Source: Cetobacterium sp. UBA6069 | GTDB taxonomy: Bacteria; Fusobacteriota; Fusobacteriia; Fusobacteriales; Fusobacteriaceae | DNA: 6,418 nucleotides | Reading direction: 5' to 3' | Assembly (NCBI GenBank): GCA_002428805.1 | Contig: DIXX01000039.1 | Span: 15,372 to 21,789 of the forward strand | Shown: one piece after another, positions 1 through 5,502 of the stretch | Position numbering within the stretch: the first letter of the stretch is position 1 | Layout of the letters: every line of letters begins with the position of its first letter | Position numbers and translations under genes: made by a program | Notes under the pieces: model-generated | Told to the model about the DNA's origin: nothing | The model's database searches: none | The model's input: the letters and a program-made list of their open reading frames with translations, nothing else

Positions 1-390
1 AAAGATGAACTTGTTTGTGTTACAGATAGAAAGCCTACAGAAGATGAGATAGAGGATTTAATATTTAACTGGAATGTAGTTAAACATGTTAAATCAAATG
101 CAATAGTTGTTGGAAAAGATAATCAAACTATTGGAGTTGGAGCAGGGCAAATGAATAGAGTTGGAGCAGCAAAGATAGCACTAGAGCAAGGTGGAAAAAA
201 ATGTAATGGTGCTGTAATGGCTTCGGATGCTTTCTTCCCAATGGCAGACACGGTTGAGATGGCTGCGAAATTTGGAATTAAGGCAATTATTCAACCTGGA
301 GGATCGATAAAAGATTCTTTATCAATAGAAGAGTGTAATAAGCATGGAATAGCTATGGTATTTACAGGGGTAAGACATTTTAAACATTAA
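1..390 (+). CDS. purH: Bifunctional AICAR transformylase / IMP cyclohydrolase PurH, C-terminal part (5' end outside window)
   Basis: Frame 1 is open from the first base to TAA at 388-390 and gives the last 129 residues of a protein normally about 500 residues long. PurH catalyses the last two steps of IMP synthesis: formyl transfer from 10-formyl-tetrahydrofolate to AICAR, then ring closure. The part seen belongs to the transformylase domain. Family blocks visible are [40 protein letters not shown] and the terminal [15 protein letters not shown]. The family hallmark is that such a protein ends in FTGxRHFxH, so the 3' end is intact. The N-terminal cyclohydrolase domain lies upstream of the window. 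purD begins 14 bases after the stop with its own ribosome binding site, so the two are almost certainly one operon. Internal ATGs are not starts, because the conserved sequence continues upstream of them. Confidence 0.97.
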   Translation, partial: KDELVCVTDRKPTEDEIEDLIFNWNVVKHVKSNAIVVGKDNQTIGVGAGQMNRVGAAKIALEQGGKKCNGAVMASDAFFPMADTVEMAAKFGIKAIIQPGGSIKDSLSIEECNKHGIAMVFTGVRHFKH

Positions 391-394
391 TTTT

Positions 395-399
395 GGAGG
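395..399 (+). promoter_or_regulatory. Ribosome binding site of purD (sets the ATG start)
   Basis: GGAGG lies five bases before ATG 405. The in-frame TTG at 393 overlaps this Shine-Dalgarno sequence and has none of its own. It would add four residues ahead of the conserved MKVLVIGKGGREHA start of PurD, so ATG 405 is chosen. Confidence 0.85.
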
Positions 400-404
400 A
401 GTTT

Positions 405-1655
405 ATGAAAGTTCTTGTAATTGGAAAAGGTGGAAGAGAGCATGCAATAGCATGGAAAGTTAAAGAGAGTAAGCTAGTTAAAGAGGTATTTATAGCTCCA
501 GGAAATGTTGGGATGGAAAATATTGGAACTTTAGTAAATATCCCTGAAGAGAATATAAATGAATTGGCTATATTTGCTCAAGAACAAAAAATTGATTTGA
601 CTATAGTAGGGCCAGAAAGTGTACTTGCACTAGGTGTGGTTGATGAGTTTGAAAAAAGGGGTCTTAAGATATTTGGACCTACTGCAGCAGCAGCAAAAAT
701 TGAATCGAGTAAGGATTTTGCAAAAGAGTTGATGAAAAAGTATAACGTACCAACAGGAGCGTATGAAACTTTTGACAATTTAAATGCTGCAAAAGCATAT
801 GTTGAAGAAAAAGGAGCACCTATTGTAATTAAAGAGGATGGGTTAAAAGCTGGAAAAGGTGTGACGGTTGCGTTTTCAAAAGCTGAAGCGATAGAGGCTT
901 TAGAGATAGCTTTTTCTATTCCGAATAATAAAGTTGTAATAGAAGAGTACTTAGATGGATTTGAGTTCTCAATTATAGCTTTAACAAATGGAGATGTGGT
1001 AATTCCTCTAGAAGTAGCTCAAGATCATAAAAGAGCTTATGATAATGATGAAGGTCCAAATACAGGGGGAATGGGTGTATATTCTCCAGTAGGTAAAATA
1101 GATTCAATTGTTGTAAATGAAACTTTAGAGAAAATTTTAAAACCTATGGCTTCTGGTATGAAAAAAGATGGAATTCCATTTAAAGGATTTTTATTTGGTG
1201 GAATAATGTTAACAAAAGATGGAGTTAAAACTATAGAGTTTAATGCAAGATTTGGAGATCCAGAGGCAGAAGGGATTCTTCCAAGAATGAAATCTGATTT
1301 TGTTGAAGCTATTTTAAATTTAATGGATGAAAAAGAGGTTCAGTTAGAGTGGGATGATAGATACACAGTAGCTGTTGTAATGGCTTCTGAAAATTATCCA
1401 AAATCTTCAACAATAGGAAGCGAAATTGAGATTCCTGAGGATTTAGAATCAATAGTTTTTCATATGGGAACAAGGAAAGTTGATGGAAAGTTAGAGACAA
1501 ATGGAGGAAGAGTTTTATCAGTAGTGGCTTATGGAAAGACATTGGAAGAAGCTAAAGAGAAGGCATATTTAGATGTAAAAAAAATAAAATGCAAAAAAAT
1601 GTTTTTTAGAAATGACATAGGTTCAAAAATGTGTTATAATAACGAAAATAAATAA
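405..1655 (+). CDS. purD: Phosphoribosylamine--glycine ligase (GAR synthetase) PurD
   Basis: This cytoplasmic enzyme joins glycine to 5-phosphoribosylamine with ATP, the second step of purine synthesis. From ATG 405 it has 416 residues, the normal bacterial length. The order is an N-terminal domain (about 1-100, with GKGGREHA and the GPESVLALGVVDEF loop), an ATP-grasp domain (about 101-290, with VIKEDGLKAGKGV, the EEYLDGFEFS strand and the metal-binding NARFGDPE at 280-287), and a C-terminal domain ending in a MFFRNDIG block. The usual signature continues NARFGDPE-T-Q; here it reads NARFGDPE-A-E-G, a mild variant. The last residues after DIGSK (MCYNNENK) are not a recognisable family feature, and their codons contain a promoter-like sequence. 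The gene sits directly behind purH, as in many purine operons, and a hairpin follows its stop. The identification is secure; a start at TTG 393 is the only alternative. Confidence 0.98.
   Translation: MKVLVIGKGGREHAIAWKVKESKLVKEVFIAPGNVGMENIGTLVNIPEENINELAIFAQEQKIDLTIVGPESVLALGVVDEFEKRGLKIFGPTAAAAKIESSKDFAKELMKKYNVPTGAYETFDNLNAAKAYVEEKGAPIVIKEDGLKAGKGVTVAFSKAEAIEALEIAFSIPNNKVVIEEYLDGFEFSIIALTNGDVVIPLEVAQDHKRAYDNDEGPNTGGMGVYSPVGKIDSIVVNETLEKILKPMASGMKKDGIPFKGFLFGGIMLTKDGVKTIEFNARFGDPEAEGILPRMKSDFVEAILNLMDEKEVQLEWDDRYTVAVVMASENYPKSSTIGSEIEIPEDLESIVFHMGTRKVDGKLETNGGRVLSVVAYGKTLEEAKEKAYLDVKKIKCKKMFFRNDIGSKMCYNNENK
1612..1640 (+). promoter_or_regulatory. Putative sigma-70 promoter for guaB inside the purD 3' end
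   Basis: ATGACA (1612-1617, five of six to TTGACA) is followed after 17 bases by TATAAT (1635-1640). A TG one base upstream of the -10 makes it an extended -10 type. Transcription would begin near 1646-1648, inside the last purD codons, leaving a leader of about 87 nt that includes the hairpin at 1661-1692. No comparable promoter is visible in the 41 bases between that hairpin and the guaB start codon. Promoter-like matches are common by chance in AT-rich DNA, so this rests on the quality of the match and the position. Confidence 0.5.
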
Positions 1656-1660
1656 AAAAA

Positions 1661-1700
1661 GGCCTGCACAATACCAAAAAAAAGTGCAGGTCTTTATTTA
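1661..1700 (+). terminator. Intrinsic terminator / possible attenuator between purD and guaB
   Basis: A nine-pair stem (1661-1669 with 1684-1692, one G-U pair) encloses a 14-nt A-rich loop. It is preceded by a run of A and followed by TTTATTTA. It starts six bases after the purD stop and so fits the end of the purH-purD transcript. The flanking A and U runs could lengthen the stem. The U-tract is broken by one A, so termination may be partial. If guaB is transcribed from the promoter inside purD, this hairpin lies in its leader and could act as an attenuator. Confidence 0.8.
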
Positions 1701-1717
1701 AAATATTCAGAAAAATT

Positions 1718-1723
1718 GGAGGG
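1718..1723 (+). promoter_or_regulatory. Ribosome binding site of guaB
   Basis: GGAGGG lies 10 bases before ATG 1734 and 13 before ATG 1737. The in-frame TTG at 1716 overlaps this Shine-Dalgarno sequence and is therefore unlikely to be the start. ATG 1734 is preferred because of the spacing. Confidence 0.75.
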
Positions 1724-1733
1724 AATAGAAAAA

Positions 1734-3191
1734 ATGATGAATGGAAAAATAATAAAAGAAGCGATTACTTTTGATGATGTACTACTAGTTCCAGCAAAAT
1801 CTGAGGTATTACCATATGAAGTTAGTTTAAAAACAAGACTTACAAAGGATATCGAATTAAATATTCCAGTCCTAAGTGCTGCAATGGATACTGTAACAGA
1901 AGGAGATTTAGCAATAGCTTTAGCTAGACAAGGTGGAATTGGATTTATTCATAAAAATATGAGTATAGATGATCAAGCTGCAGAAGTAGATAGAGTAAAA
2001 AGAAATGAAAGCGGAATGATAAAGAATCCAGTTACTCTAACAAAAGATTCAACTGTATGGCATGCAGAAGAGATAATGAGAAAATATAAAATTTCTGGAT
2101 TACCAGTTATTGAAAAAGATGGATCTTTAATTGGTATTATAACAAACAGAGACTTAAAATATAGAAAAGATATGGAGCAATTAGTTAGCGATATAATGAC
2201 TAAAGAAAACTTAGTAACAGCTCCGGTTGGAACAACTTTAGATCAAGCTAAAGATATATTATTAGAAAATAGAATAGAAAAGTTACCAATAGTAAATGAA
2301 GATGGAAAGTTAAAGGGATTAATTACAATAAAAGATATAGATAATTTAGTTGAATACCCAATGGCTTGTAAAGATTCTCAAGGAAGATTAAGAGTAGGAG
2401 GAGCTGTAGGAGTAGGAGCTGATACATTAGAAAGAGTTAAAGCTTTAGTAGAAGCAGGAGTAGATATAATTACTGTAGACTCAGCCCATGGACATTCAAA
2501 AGGTGTTATGGAAAAAATAAAAGAGATTAGAGCAGCTTTCCCAACATTAAATATAATCGGTGGAAACATAGTAACTGCTGAAGCAGCTCTTGATTTAATT
2601 GAAGCAGGAGTAGATGCTGTAAAGGTAGGAGTAGGACCAGGGTCAATCTGTACAACAAGAGTTGTAGCTGGAGTTGGAGTTCCTCAATTATCAGCTGTAA
2701 ATGATGTGTACGAAGTGTGTAAAACAAGAGGAATTGGGGTTATTGCTGACGGTGGAATAAAGTTATCTGGAGATATGGTAAAAGCCTTAGCAGCAGGAGC
2801 GGATTGTGTAATGTTAGGAGGACTTTTAGCGGGAACAACAGAAGCTCCTGGAGAAGAGATTATATATGAAGGAAGAAAGTACAAAGTATATGTTGGAATG
2901 GGATCTATGGCAGCTATGAGAAGAGGGTCGAAAGATAGATATTTCCAAAATGATGCTAAAAAACTGGTTCCAGAAGGAATTGAAGGAAGAGTTGCATACA
3001 GAGGAAGCTTGAAGGATGTAGTGTTCCAAATGTGTGGAGGAGTTAGAGCTGGAATGGGATATTGTGGAACAGCGACAGTTGAAGATTTAAAAGTACATGC
3101 TAAATTTGTAAAAATAACTGGTGCAGGATTAAAAGAGAGTCATCCACACGATATAATAATAACTAAAGAAGCACCTAATTATTCTAAATAG
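1734..3191 (+). CDS. guaB: Inosine-5'-monophosphate dehydrogenase GuaB
   Basis: GuaB oxidises IMP to XMP with NAD+, the rate-limiting and committed step to guanine nucleotides; it acts in the cytoplasm as a tetramer/octamer. From ATG 1734 it has 485 residues, close to the usual bacterial length. A TIM-barrel catalytic domain opens with [10 protein letters not shown] and [11 protein letters not shown] pair of CBS domains is inserted at about 98-205 (GLPVIEKDG...IITNRDL, then [20 protein letters not shown]); in the family these bind adenine/guanine nucleotides and modulate activity. Catalytic features are Asp249 in VDSAHGH, the [11 protein letters not shown] loop with nucleophile Cys306, the GMGSMAAM segment, and the Arg402-Tyr403 pair of the mobile flap (DRYFQ). 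The end, [18 protein letters not shown], is typical. The set is complete, so the enzyme should be active. No hairpin terminator follows its stop before the next promoter. ATG 1737 is the only close alternative start. Confidence 0.98.
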   Translation: MMNGKIIKEAITFDDVLLVPAKSEVLPYEVSLKTRLTKDIELNIPVLSAAMDTVTEGDLAIALARQGGIGFIHKNMSIDDQAAEVDRVKRNESGMIKNPVTLTKDSTVWHAEEIMRKYKISGLPVIEKDGSLIGIITNRDLKYRKDMEQLVSDIMTKENLVTAPVGTTLDQAKDILLENRIEKLPIVNEDGKLKGLITIKDIDNLVEYPMACKDSQGRLRVGGAVGVGADTLERVKALVEAGVDIITVDSAHGHSKGVMEKIKEIRAAFPTLNIIGGNIVTAEAALDLIEAGVDAVKVGVGPGSICTTRVVAGVGVPQLSAVNDVYEVCKTRGIGVIADGGIKLSGDMVKALAAGADCVMLGGLLAGTTEAPGEEIIYEGRKYKVYVGMGSMAAMRRGSKDRYFQNDAKKLVPEGIEGRVAYRGSLKDVVFQMCGGVRAGMGYCGTATVEDLKVHAKFVKITGAGLKESHPHDIIITKEAPNYSK

Positions 3192-3201
3192 ATATAAAAT
3201 G

Positions 3202-3231
3202 TTGACTTTATAGAACGGATTAGATTATAAT
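3202..3231 (+). promoter_or_regulatory. Sigma-70 promoter of the riboswitch / HD-GYP operon
   Basis: TTGACT (3202-3207) and TATAAT (3226-3231) are separated by 18 bases (17 if TTATAA is read as the -10). It begins ten bases after the guaB stop. Transcription would start near 3238-3240, about 20 nt before the conserved aptamer core, which is a sensible leader layout. A second TATAAT at 3235-3240 comes from a 9-bp tandem repeat, but its spacing from the -35 is too long. Confidence 0.8.
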
Positions 3232-3240
3232 GATTATAAT
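3223..3240 (+). repeat. Tandem 9-bp repeat at the promoter -10 region
   Basis: GATTATAAT occurs twice back to back (3223-3231, 3232-3240), each copy containing a TATAAT hexamer. ATTATAAT is its own reverse complement, so the pair is also an inverted repeat. A related TTATAAT at 3251-3257 can pair with 3233-3239. This may be a duplicated -10 element or simply AT-rich sequence. Confidence 0.5.
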
Positions 3241-3254
3241 TAAGAAACGTTTAT

Positions 3255-3318
3255 AATTGGCAAAGTAGAGGAAACTCTATGACGCAAAGCTATAGGGTCT
3301 TTAAAATGGCAGCCAGCT
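3255..3318 (+). promoter_or_regulatory. Cyclic-di-GMP class I (GEMM-I) riboswitch aptamer
   Basis: The RNA shows the GEMM-I core in order. GGCAAA is at 3259-3264. A six-pair hairpin with a GAAA tetraloop follows (3265-3270 with 3275-3280, loop 3271-3274, outer pair G-U). The near-invariant GACGCAAAGC is at 3281-3290, AGGGTCT at 3294-3300, and ATGGCAGCC at 3306-3314. The second hairpin can form from 3289-3293 with 3306-3310. In this class the GNRA tetraloop docks on the second helix, and c-di-GMP binds at the junction. The 5'/3' closing helix looks weak: GGTT-type pairing of 3257-3260 with 3313-3316. It lies in the leader of an HD-GYP gene and is followed directly by a terminator. Members of this class control motility, matrix and c-di-GMP turnover genes. 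Aptamer identity is seen in the sequence; ligand binding follows from the family; the exact boundaries are approximate. Confidence 0.94.
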
Positions 3319-3357
3319 GCAATAGTCTTTGTGGATTATTGCAGCTTTTTTAATTTT
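3315..3357 (+). terminator. Intrinsic terminator of the c-di-GMP riboswitch (expression platform)
   Basis: A perfect 10-pair stem (3315-3324 with 3337-3346) can be extended by three inner pairs to a six-base loop at 3328-3333. Its last T starts a run of six T, followed by AA and six more T. It sits 20-60 bases before the start codon, so it can block entry into the HD-GYP gene. Its 5' arm begins right after the conserved GCAGCC of the aptamer and shares 3315-3318 with the likely 3' strand of the aptamer's closing helix. Ligand-bound aptamer and terminator may therefore be mutually exclusive, which would make c-di-GMP an inducer (ON switch). The polarity is inference, because the closing helix is short. 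It may also end transcripts arriving from guaB. Confidence 0.92.
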
Positions 3358-3365
3358 TTAATTTA

Positions 3366-3372
3366 AGGGAGG
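3366..3372 (+). promoter_or_regulatory. Ribosome binding site of the HD-GYP gene
   Basis: AGGGAGG lies four bases before ATG 3377 and nine bases after the U-tract of the riboswitch terminator. It is not part of the terminator stem, so control is more likely by transcription termination than by masking of this site. Confidence 0.8.
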
Positions 3373-3376
3373 ATAG

Positions 3377-5485
3377 ATGAAGAGGTTAGTAGTTTTAGTA
3401 ATGCTGCTTATTAGGTGTTTAGTATTTTCAGAAGAAAGCATAATAATAACAGTACCTTCAAATACAACAGATATGTATTTGTATAAGGATTTAGAGAAAG
3501 GTGAATATCAAGGAGTTTATGCAGATTTATTAAAAAAAGTTTTAGAAGGTAAAGAAATTAAAATTTTATTAGATGAAGAAGATAGTGATATGATGCTTAG
3601 GACTATTGAAACTTCTGCTGGTATAAAAGAATATAATTATTTAGATACACCTATGATATATAGAGTAGGAGTTATTGTGAGTAAAAACTCGAGTCTTTCA
3701 AATTTGGGAGAAACGAGGTTTTTAAAAGTAGGTTATATTCCGGGGCAGCATGGAATAAAAGAGATAAATGAAAGATATTCTAACTTGACTTTAGATAAAG
3801 TTGAAGTCAAAAATATAGATGAAGGGCTAGAAAAGTTAAATAGTGGAGAGATAGAAGTTTTCATTGCACAAGACTGGTATGATAAAAATGCAGGTGATGT
3901 AGAATATAAGCTTCTAGAAAATATAAAATATAACGAACAGATAGCTGTGAAAAAAAACTTAGAAGAGTTGTATAAAAAGATAAAAAAAAGTCTGGATGAA
4001 TTGCAAGGTGAAGAATTCCAAGAGGTATTATCAAAGAATAGAGTATCTTTTTATAAATATTTATTAAAAGATACACCTAGTTATGAAAAAGTAGTAAAGG
4101 GATATGATCAGATAAGAGTTAAGTTGGGAAAAGATAAGTTTATGCTTCCGTTTTACTACGAACAAAAAAATAGTTATCAGGGATTAACTATAAATATAGT
4201 AAAGGAAATAGAGAAAATATTAGATGTTCCATTCAAGTTTGTAAAAGATGGCGAGTATGATATAGAAGGAATAGCTATTGAAAATTTAGTTGGAAAAGTA
4301 AAAACTAATTATACAAAACCATATTATGAAATGAAACTATCTGTTGCAAATAGAAAGTCAGATGGGTTTGTTCAAAATTTATCTGATTTAGATAAGGCAA
4401 AAATACTTGTTTTAAAAGGAGATTATAGTTATAACTATTTAAAGAGTATCTTAAAAAATAGTGAAATACAAGAAGTAGAAACTTATGAAGAGGGATTAAA
4501 TAAACTGTTGACTCAAGAAGGTGAATATTTAGTAGGGTATTTTAATATTCTTACAGGATCGATAAGTAATAACTTCTTAGACGATAAAATAAAAGTTGCA
4601 GGAATATTAAACGATTCTTTTGGAGTTAGCTTTGGAATTAATAAAGAAAAAGAAGAGTTGTCGAGTTTAATTGAAACTATTTTAGAAAGTTTCACGGTCG
4701 ATAAAACTGTAATAGATAATGATGTTTTAAAAAATTCAATAGTAACACAAAATTATAAATTGATTTTAAAAATATCAATACCGGTATTAATATTCATAGT
4801 TATTTTAATTGCATTGATAATAAAATCAGAAAAAAATAGAAAAAAAGCAGAGGAGCTAAGTTTCTCTTTAATAGAAGTTTTGGAAATGGCAAATCAATTA
4901 AATGATGAAGATACAGGAGACCATGTAAAAAGATTGGGGTTATATTCTACGCTTTTATCTGAGAAAGTTAATTTACCAAAAGAGAAAAGAGAGAGTATAA
5001 AGAGATTCTCTTCATTACATGATATTGGAAAAGTTGCAATACCGTCTGAAATATTAAAAAAACCTTCTAAATTAACAAAGGAAGAGTTTGAAAAAATGAA
5101 AGAACATGTTGAAATAGGGTATGATTTAGTAAAAAAATTAAAATTAGGTAGTGTGGCAGAAAATATTGTAAGATATCATCATGAAAAATGGGATGGTAGT
5201 GGCTATCCTATGGGGATAAAAGGAGAAGAGATTCCTTTAGAGGCTAGAATAGTTTCGATTGTTGATGTATATGATGCATTAAGACAGAAGAAGTTCCATA
5301 GAGAGGCTTTGACACATGAGGAGGCATTAGAGGTTATCATCAAAGATAAAGGAAAAAGTTTTGATCCAGAGTTGGTTCAAATATTCCTTCTTAGTGATAA
5401 AGAGTTTGAAAAAATATATGAAGAAAATAAAGAGTCTTTAGATTTAGCAACAGAGTTTTATTCAGCAATAAAAAATAATAAATAG
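3377..5485 (+). CDS. Membrane HD-GYP protein (predicted c-di-GMP phosphodiesterase) with tandem periplasmic solute-binding-like sensor domains
   Basis: The 702-residue protein starts with a signal peptide (1-18, KR then a hydrophobic run ending VFS). Two solute-binding family 3-like (Venus-flytrap) domains follow at about 20-235 and 245-455. One membrane helix spans 462-482, then a short charged linker and a cytoplasmic HD-GYP domain at about 490-690. This tandem-flytrap plus helix layout resembles BvgS/EvgS-type sensors, here with an HD-GYP output in place of a kinase. Metal-site residues present are His516, His548-Asp549 (HDIGK), His577, His601-His602 (HHEKWDGSGYP, with GYP at 609-611) and Asp630 (VDVYDAL). 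HD-GYP enzymes hydrolyse c-di-GMP to pGpG/GMP. Oddities: the position four before His516, Glu in three-metal members, is Asp512, and the usual DRPYR segment after DAL reads K-K-F-H-R. A c-di-GMP-I riboswitch precedes it and a solute-binding gene follows after 17 bases. Domain calls are firm for HD-GYP and moderate for the flytraps. The ligand is unknown. Confidence 0.95.
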   Translation: MKRLVVLVMLLIRCLVFSEESIIITVPSNTTDMYLYKDLEKGEYQGVYADLLKKVLEGKEIKILLDEEDSDMMLRTIETSAGIKEYNYLDTPMIYRVGVIVSKNSSLSNLGETRFLKVGYIPGQHGIKEINERYSNLTLDKVEVKNIDEGLEKLNSGEIEVFIAQDWYDKNAGDVEYKLLENIKYNEQIAVKKNLEELYKKIKKSLDELQGEEFQEVLSKNRVSFYKYLLKDTPSYEKVVKGYDQIRVKLGKDKFMLPFYYEQKNSYQGLTINIVKEIEKILDVPFKFVKDGEYDIEGIAIENLVGKVKTNYTKPYYEMKLSVANRKSDGFVQNLSDLDKAKILVLKGDYSYNYLKSILKNSEIQEVETYEEGLNKLLTQEGEYLVGYFNILTGSISNNFLDDKIKVAGILNDSFGVSFGINKEKEELSSLIETILESFTVDKTVIDNDVLKNSIVTQNYKLILKISIPVLIFIVILIALIIKSEKNRKKAEELSFSLIEVLEMANQLNDEDTGDHVKRLGLYSTLLSEKVNLPKEKRESIKRFSSLHDIGKVAIPSEILKKPSKLTKEEFEKMKEHVEIGYDLVKKLKLGSVAENIVRYHHEKWDGSGYPMGIKGEEIPLEARIVSIVDVYDALRQKKFHREALTHEEALEVIIKDKGKSFDPELVQIFLLSDKEFEKIYEENKESLDLATEFYSAIKNNK

Positions 5486-5490
5486 TGTTA

Positions 5491-5497
5491 AGAGGTG
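5491..5497 (+). promoter_or_regulatory. Ribosome binding site of the family 5 solute-binding gene (sets a TTG start)
   Basis: AGAGGTG lies five bases before TTG 5503. An in-frame GTG at 5485, overlapping the upstream stop by one base, has this site downstream of it and is therefore less likely. ATG 5513 is out of frame. Confidence 0.75.
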
Positions 5498-5502
5498 AAA
5501 CG

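Noticed and set aside
393..404. TTG start for purD
   Set aside because: It overlaps the Shine-Dalgarno sequence; ATG 405 has correct spacing and matches the family N-terminus.
578..778. Minus-strand open frame inside purD
   Set aside because: It lies wholly within conserved purD sequence, has no ribosome binding site or family-like sequence, and is a shadow of the real frame.
1309..1542. Minus-strand open frame across the purD C-terminal domain
   Set aside because: Low-complexity Leu/Phe-rich translation antisense to conserved coding sequence; a shadow.
1661..1733. Purine, preQ1 or similar riboswitch in the guaB leader
   Set aside because: No conserved core of any riboswitch class known to me is present; only a simple hairpin with an A-rich loop.
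2378..3029. Four overlapping minus-strand open frames inside guaB
   Set aside because: All are antisense to the conserved IMPDH catalytic domain and give Leu/Ser/Pro-rich products with no motif.
3233..3257. AT-only hairpin (3233-3239 with 3251-3257) as a guaB terminator
   Set aside because: It has no GC pairs and no U-tract, and half of it is at or upstream of the likely transcription start.
3390..3425. Possible lipoprotein signal (Cys14) in the HD-GYP protein
   Set aside because: The residues before Cys14 are L-L-I-R, which does not fit a lipobox (Arg just before Cys), and the hydrophobic run continues past it. A normal signal peptide or anchor is more likely.
3861..4076. Minus-strand open frame within the first/second sensor domain region
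   Set aside because: Ile/Leu/Tyr-rich shadow of an AT-rich gene; no start signals. The same applies to 4513-4695.
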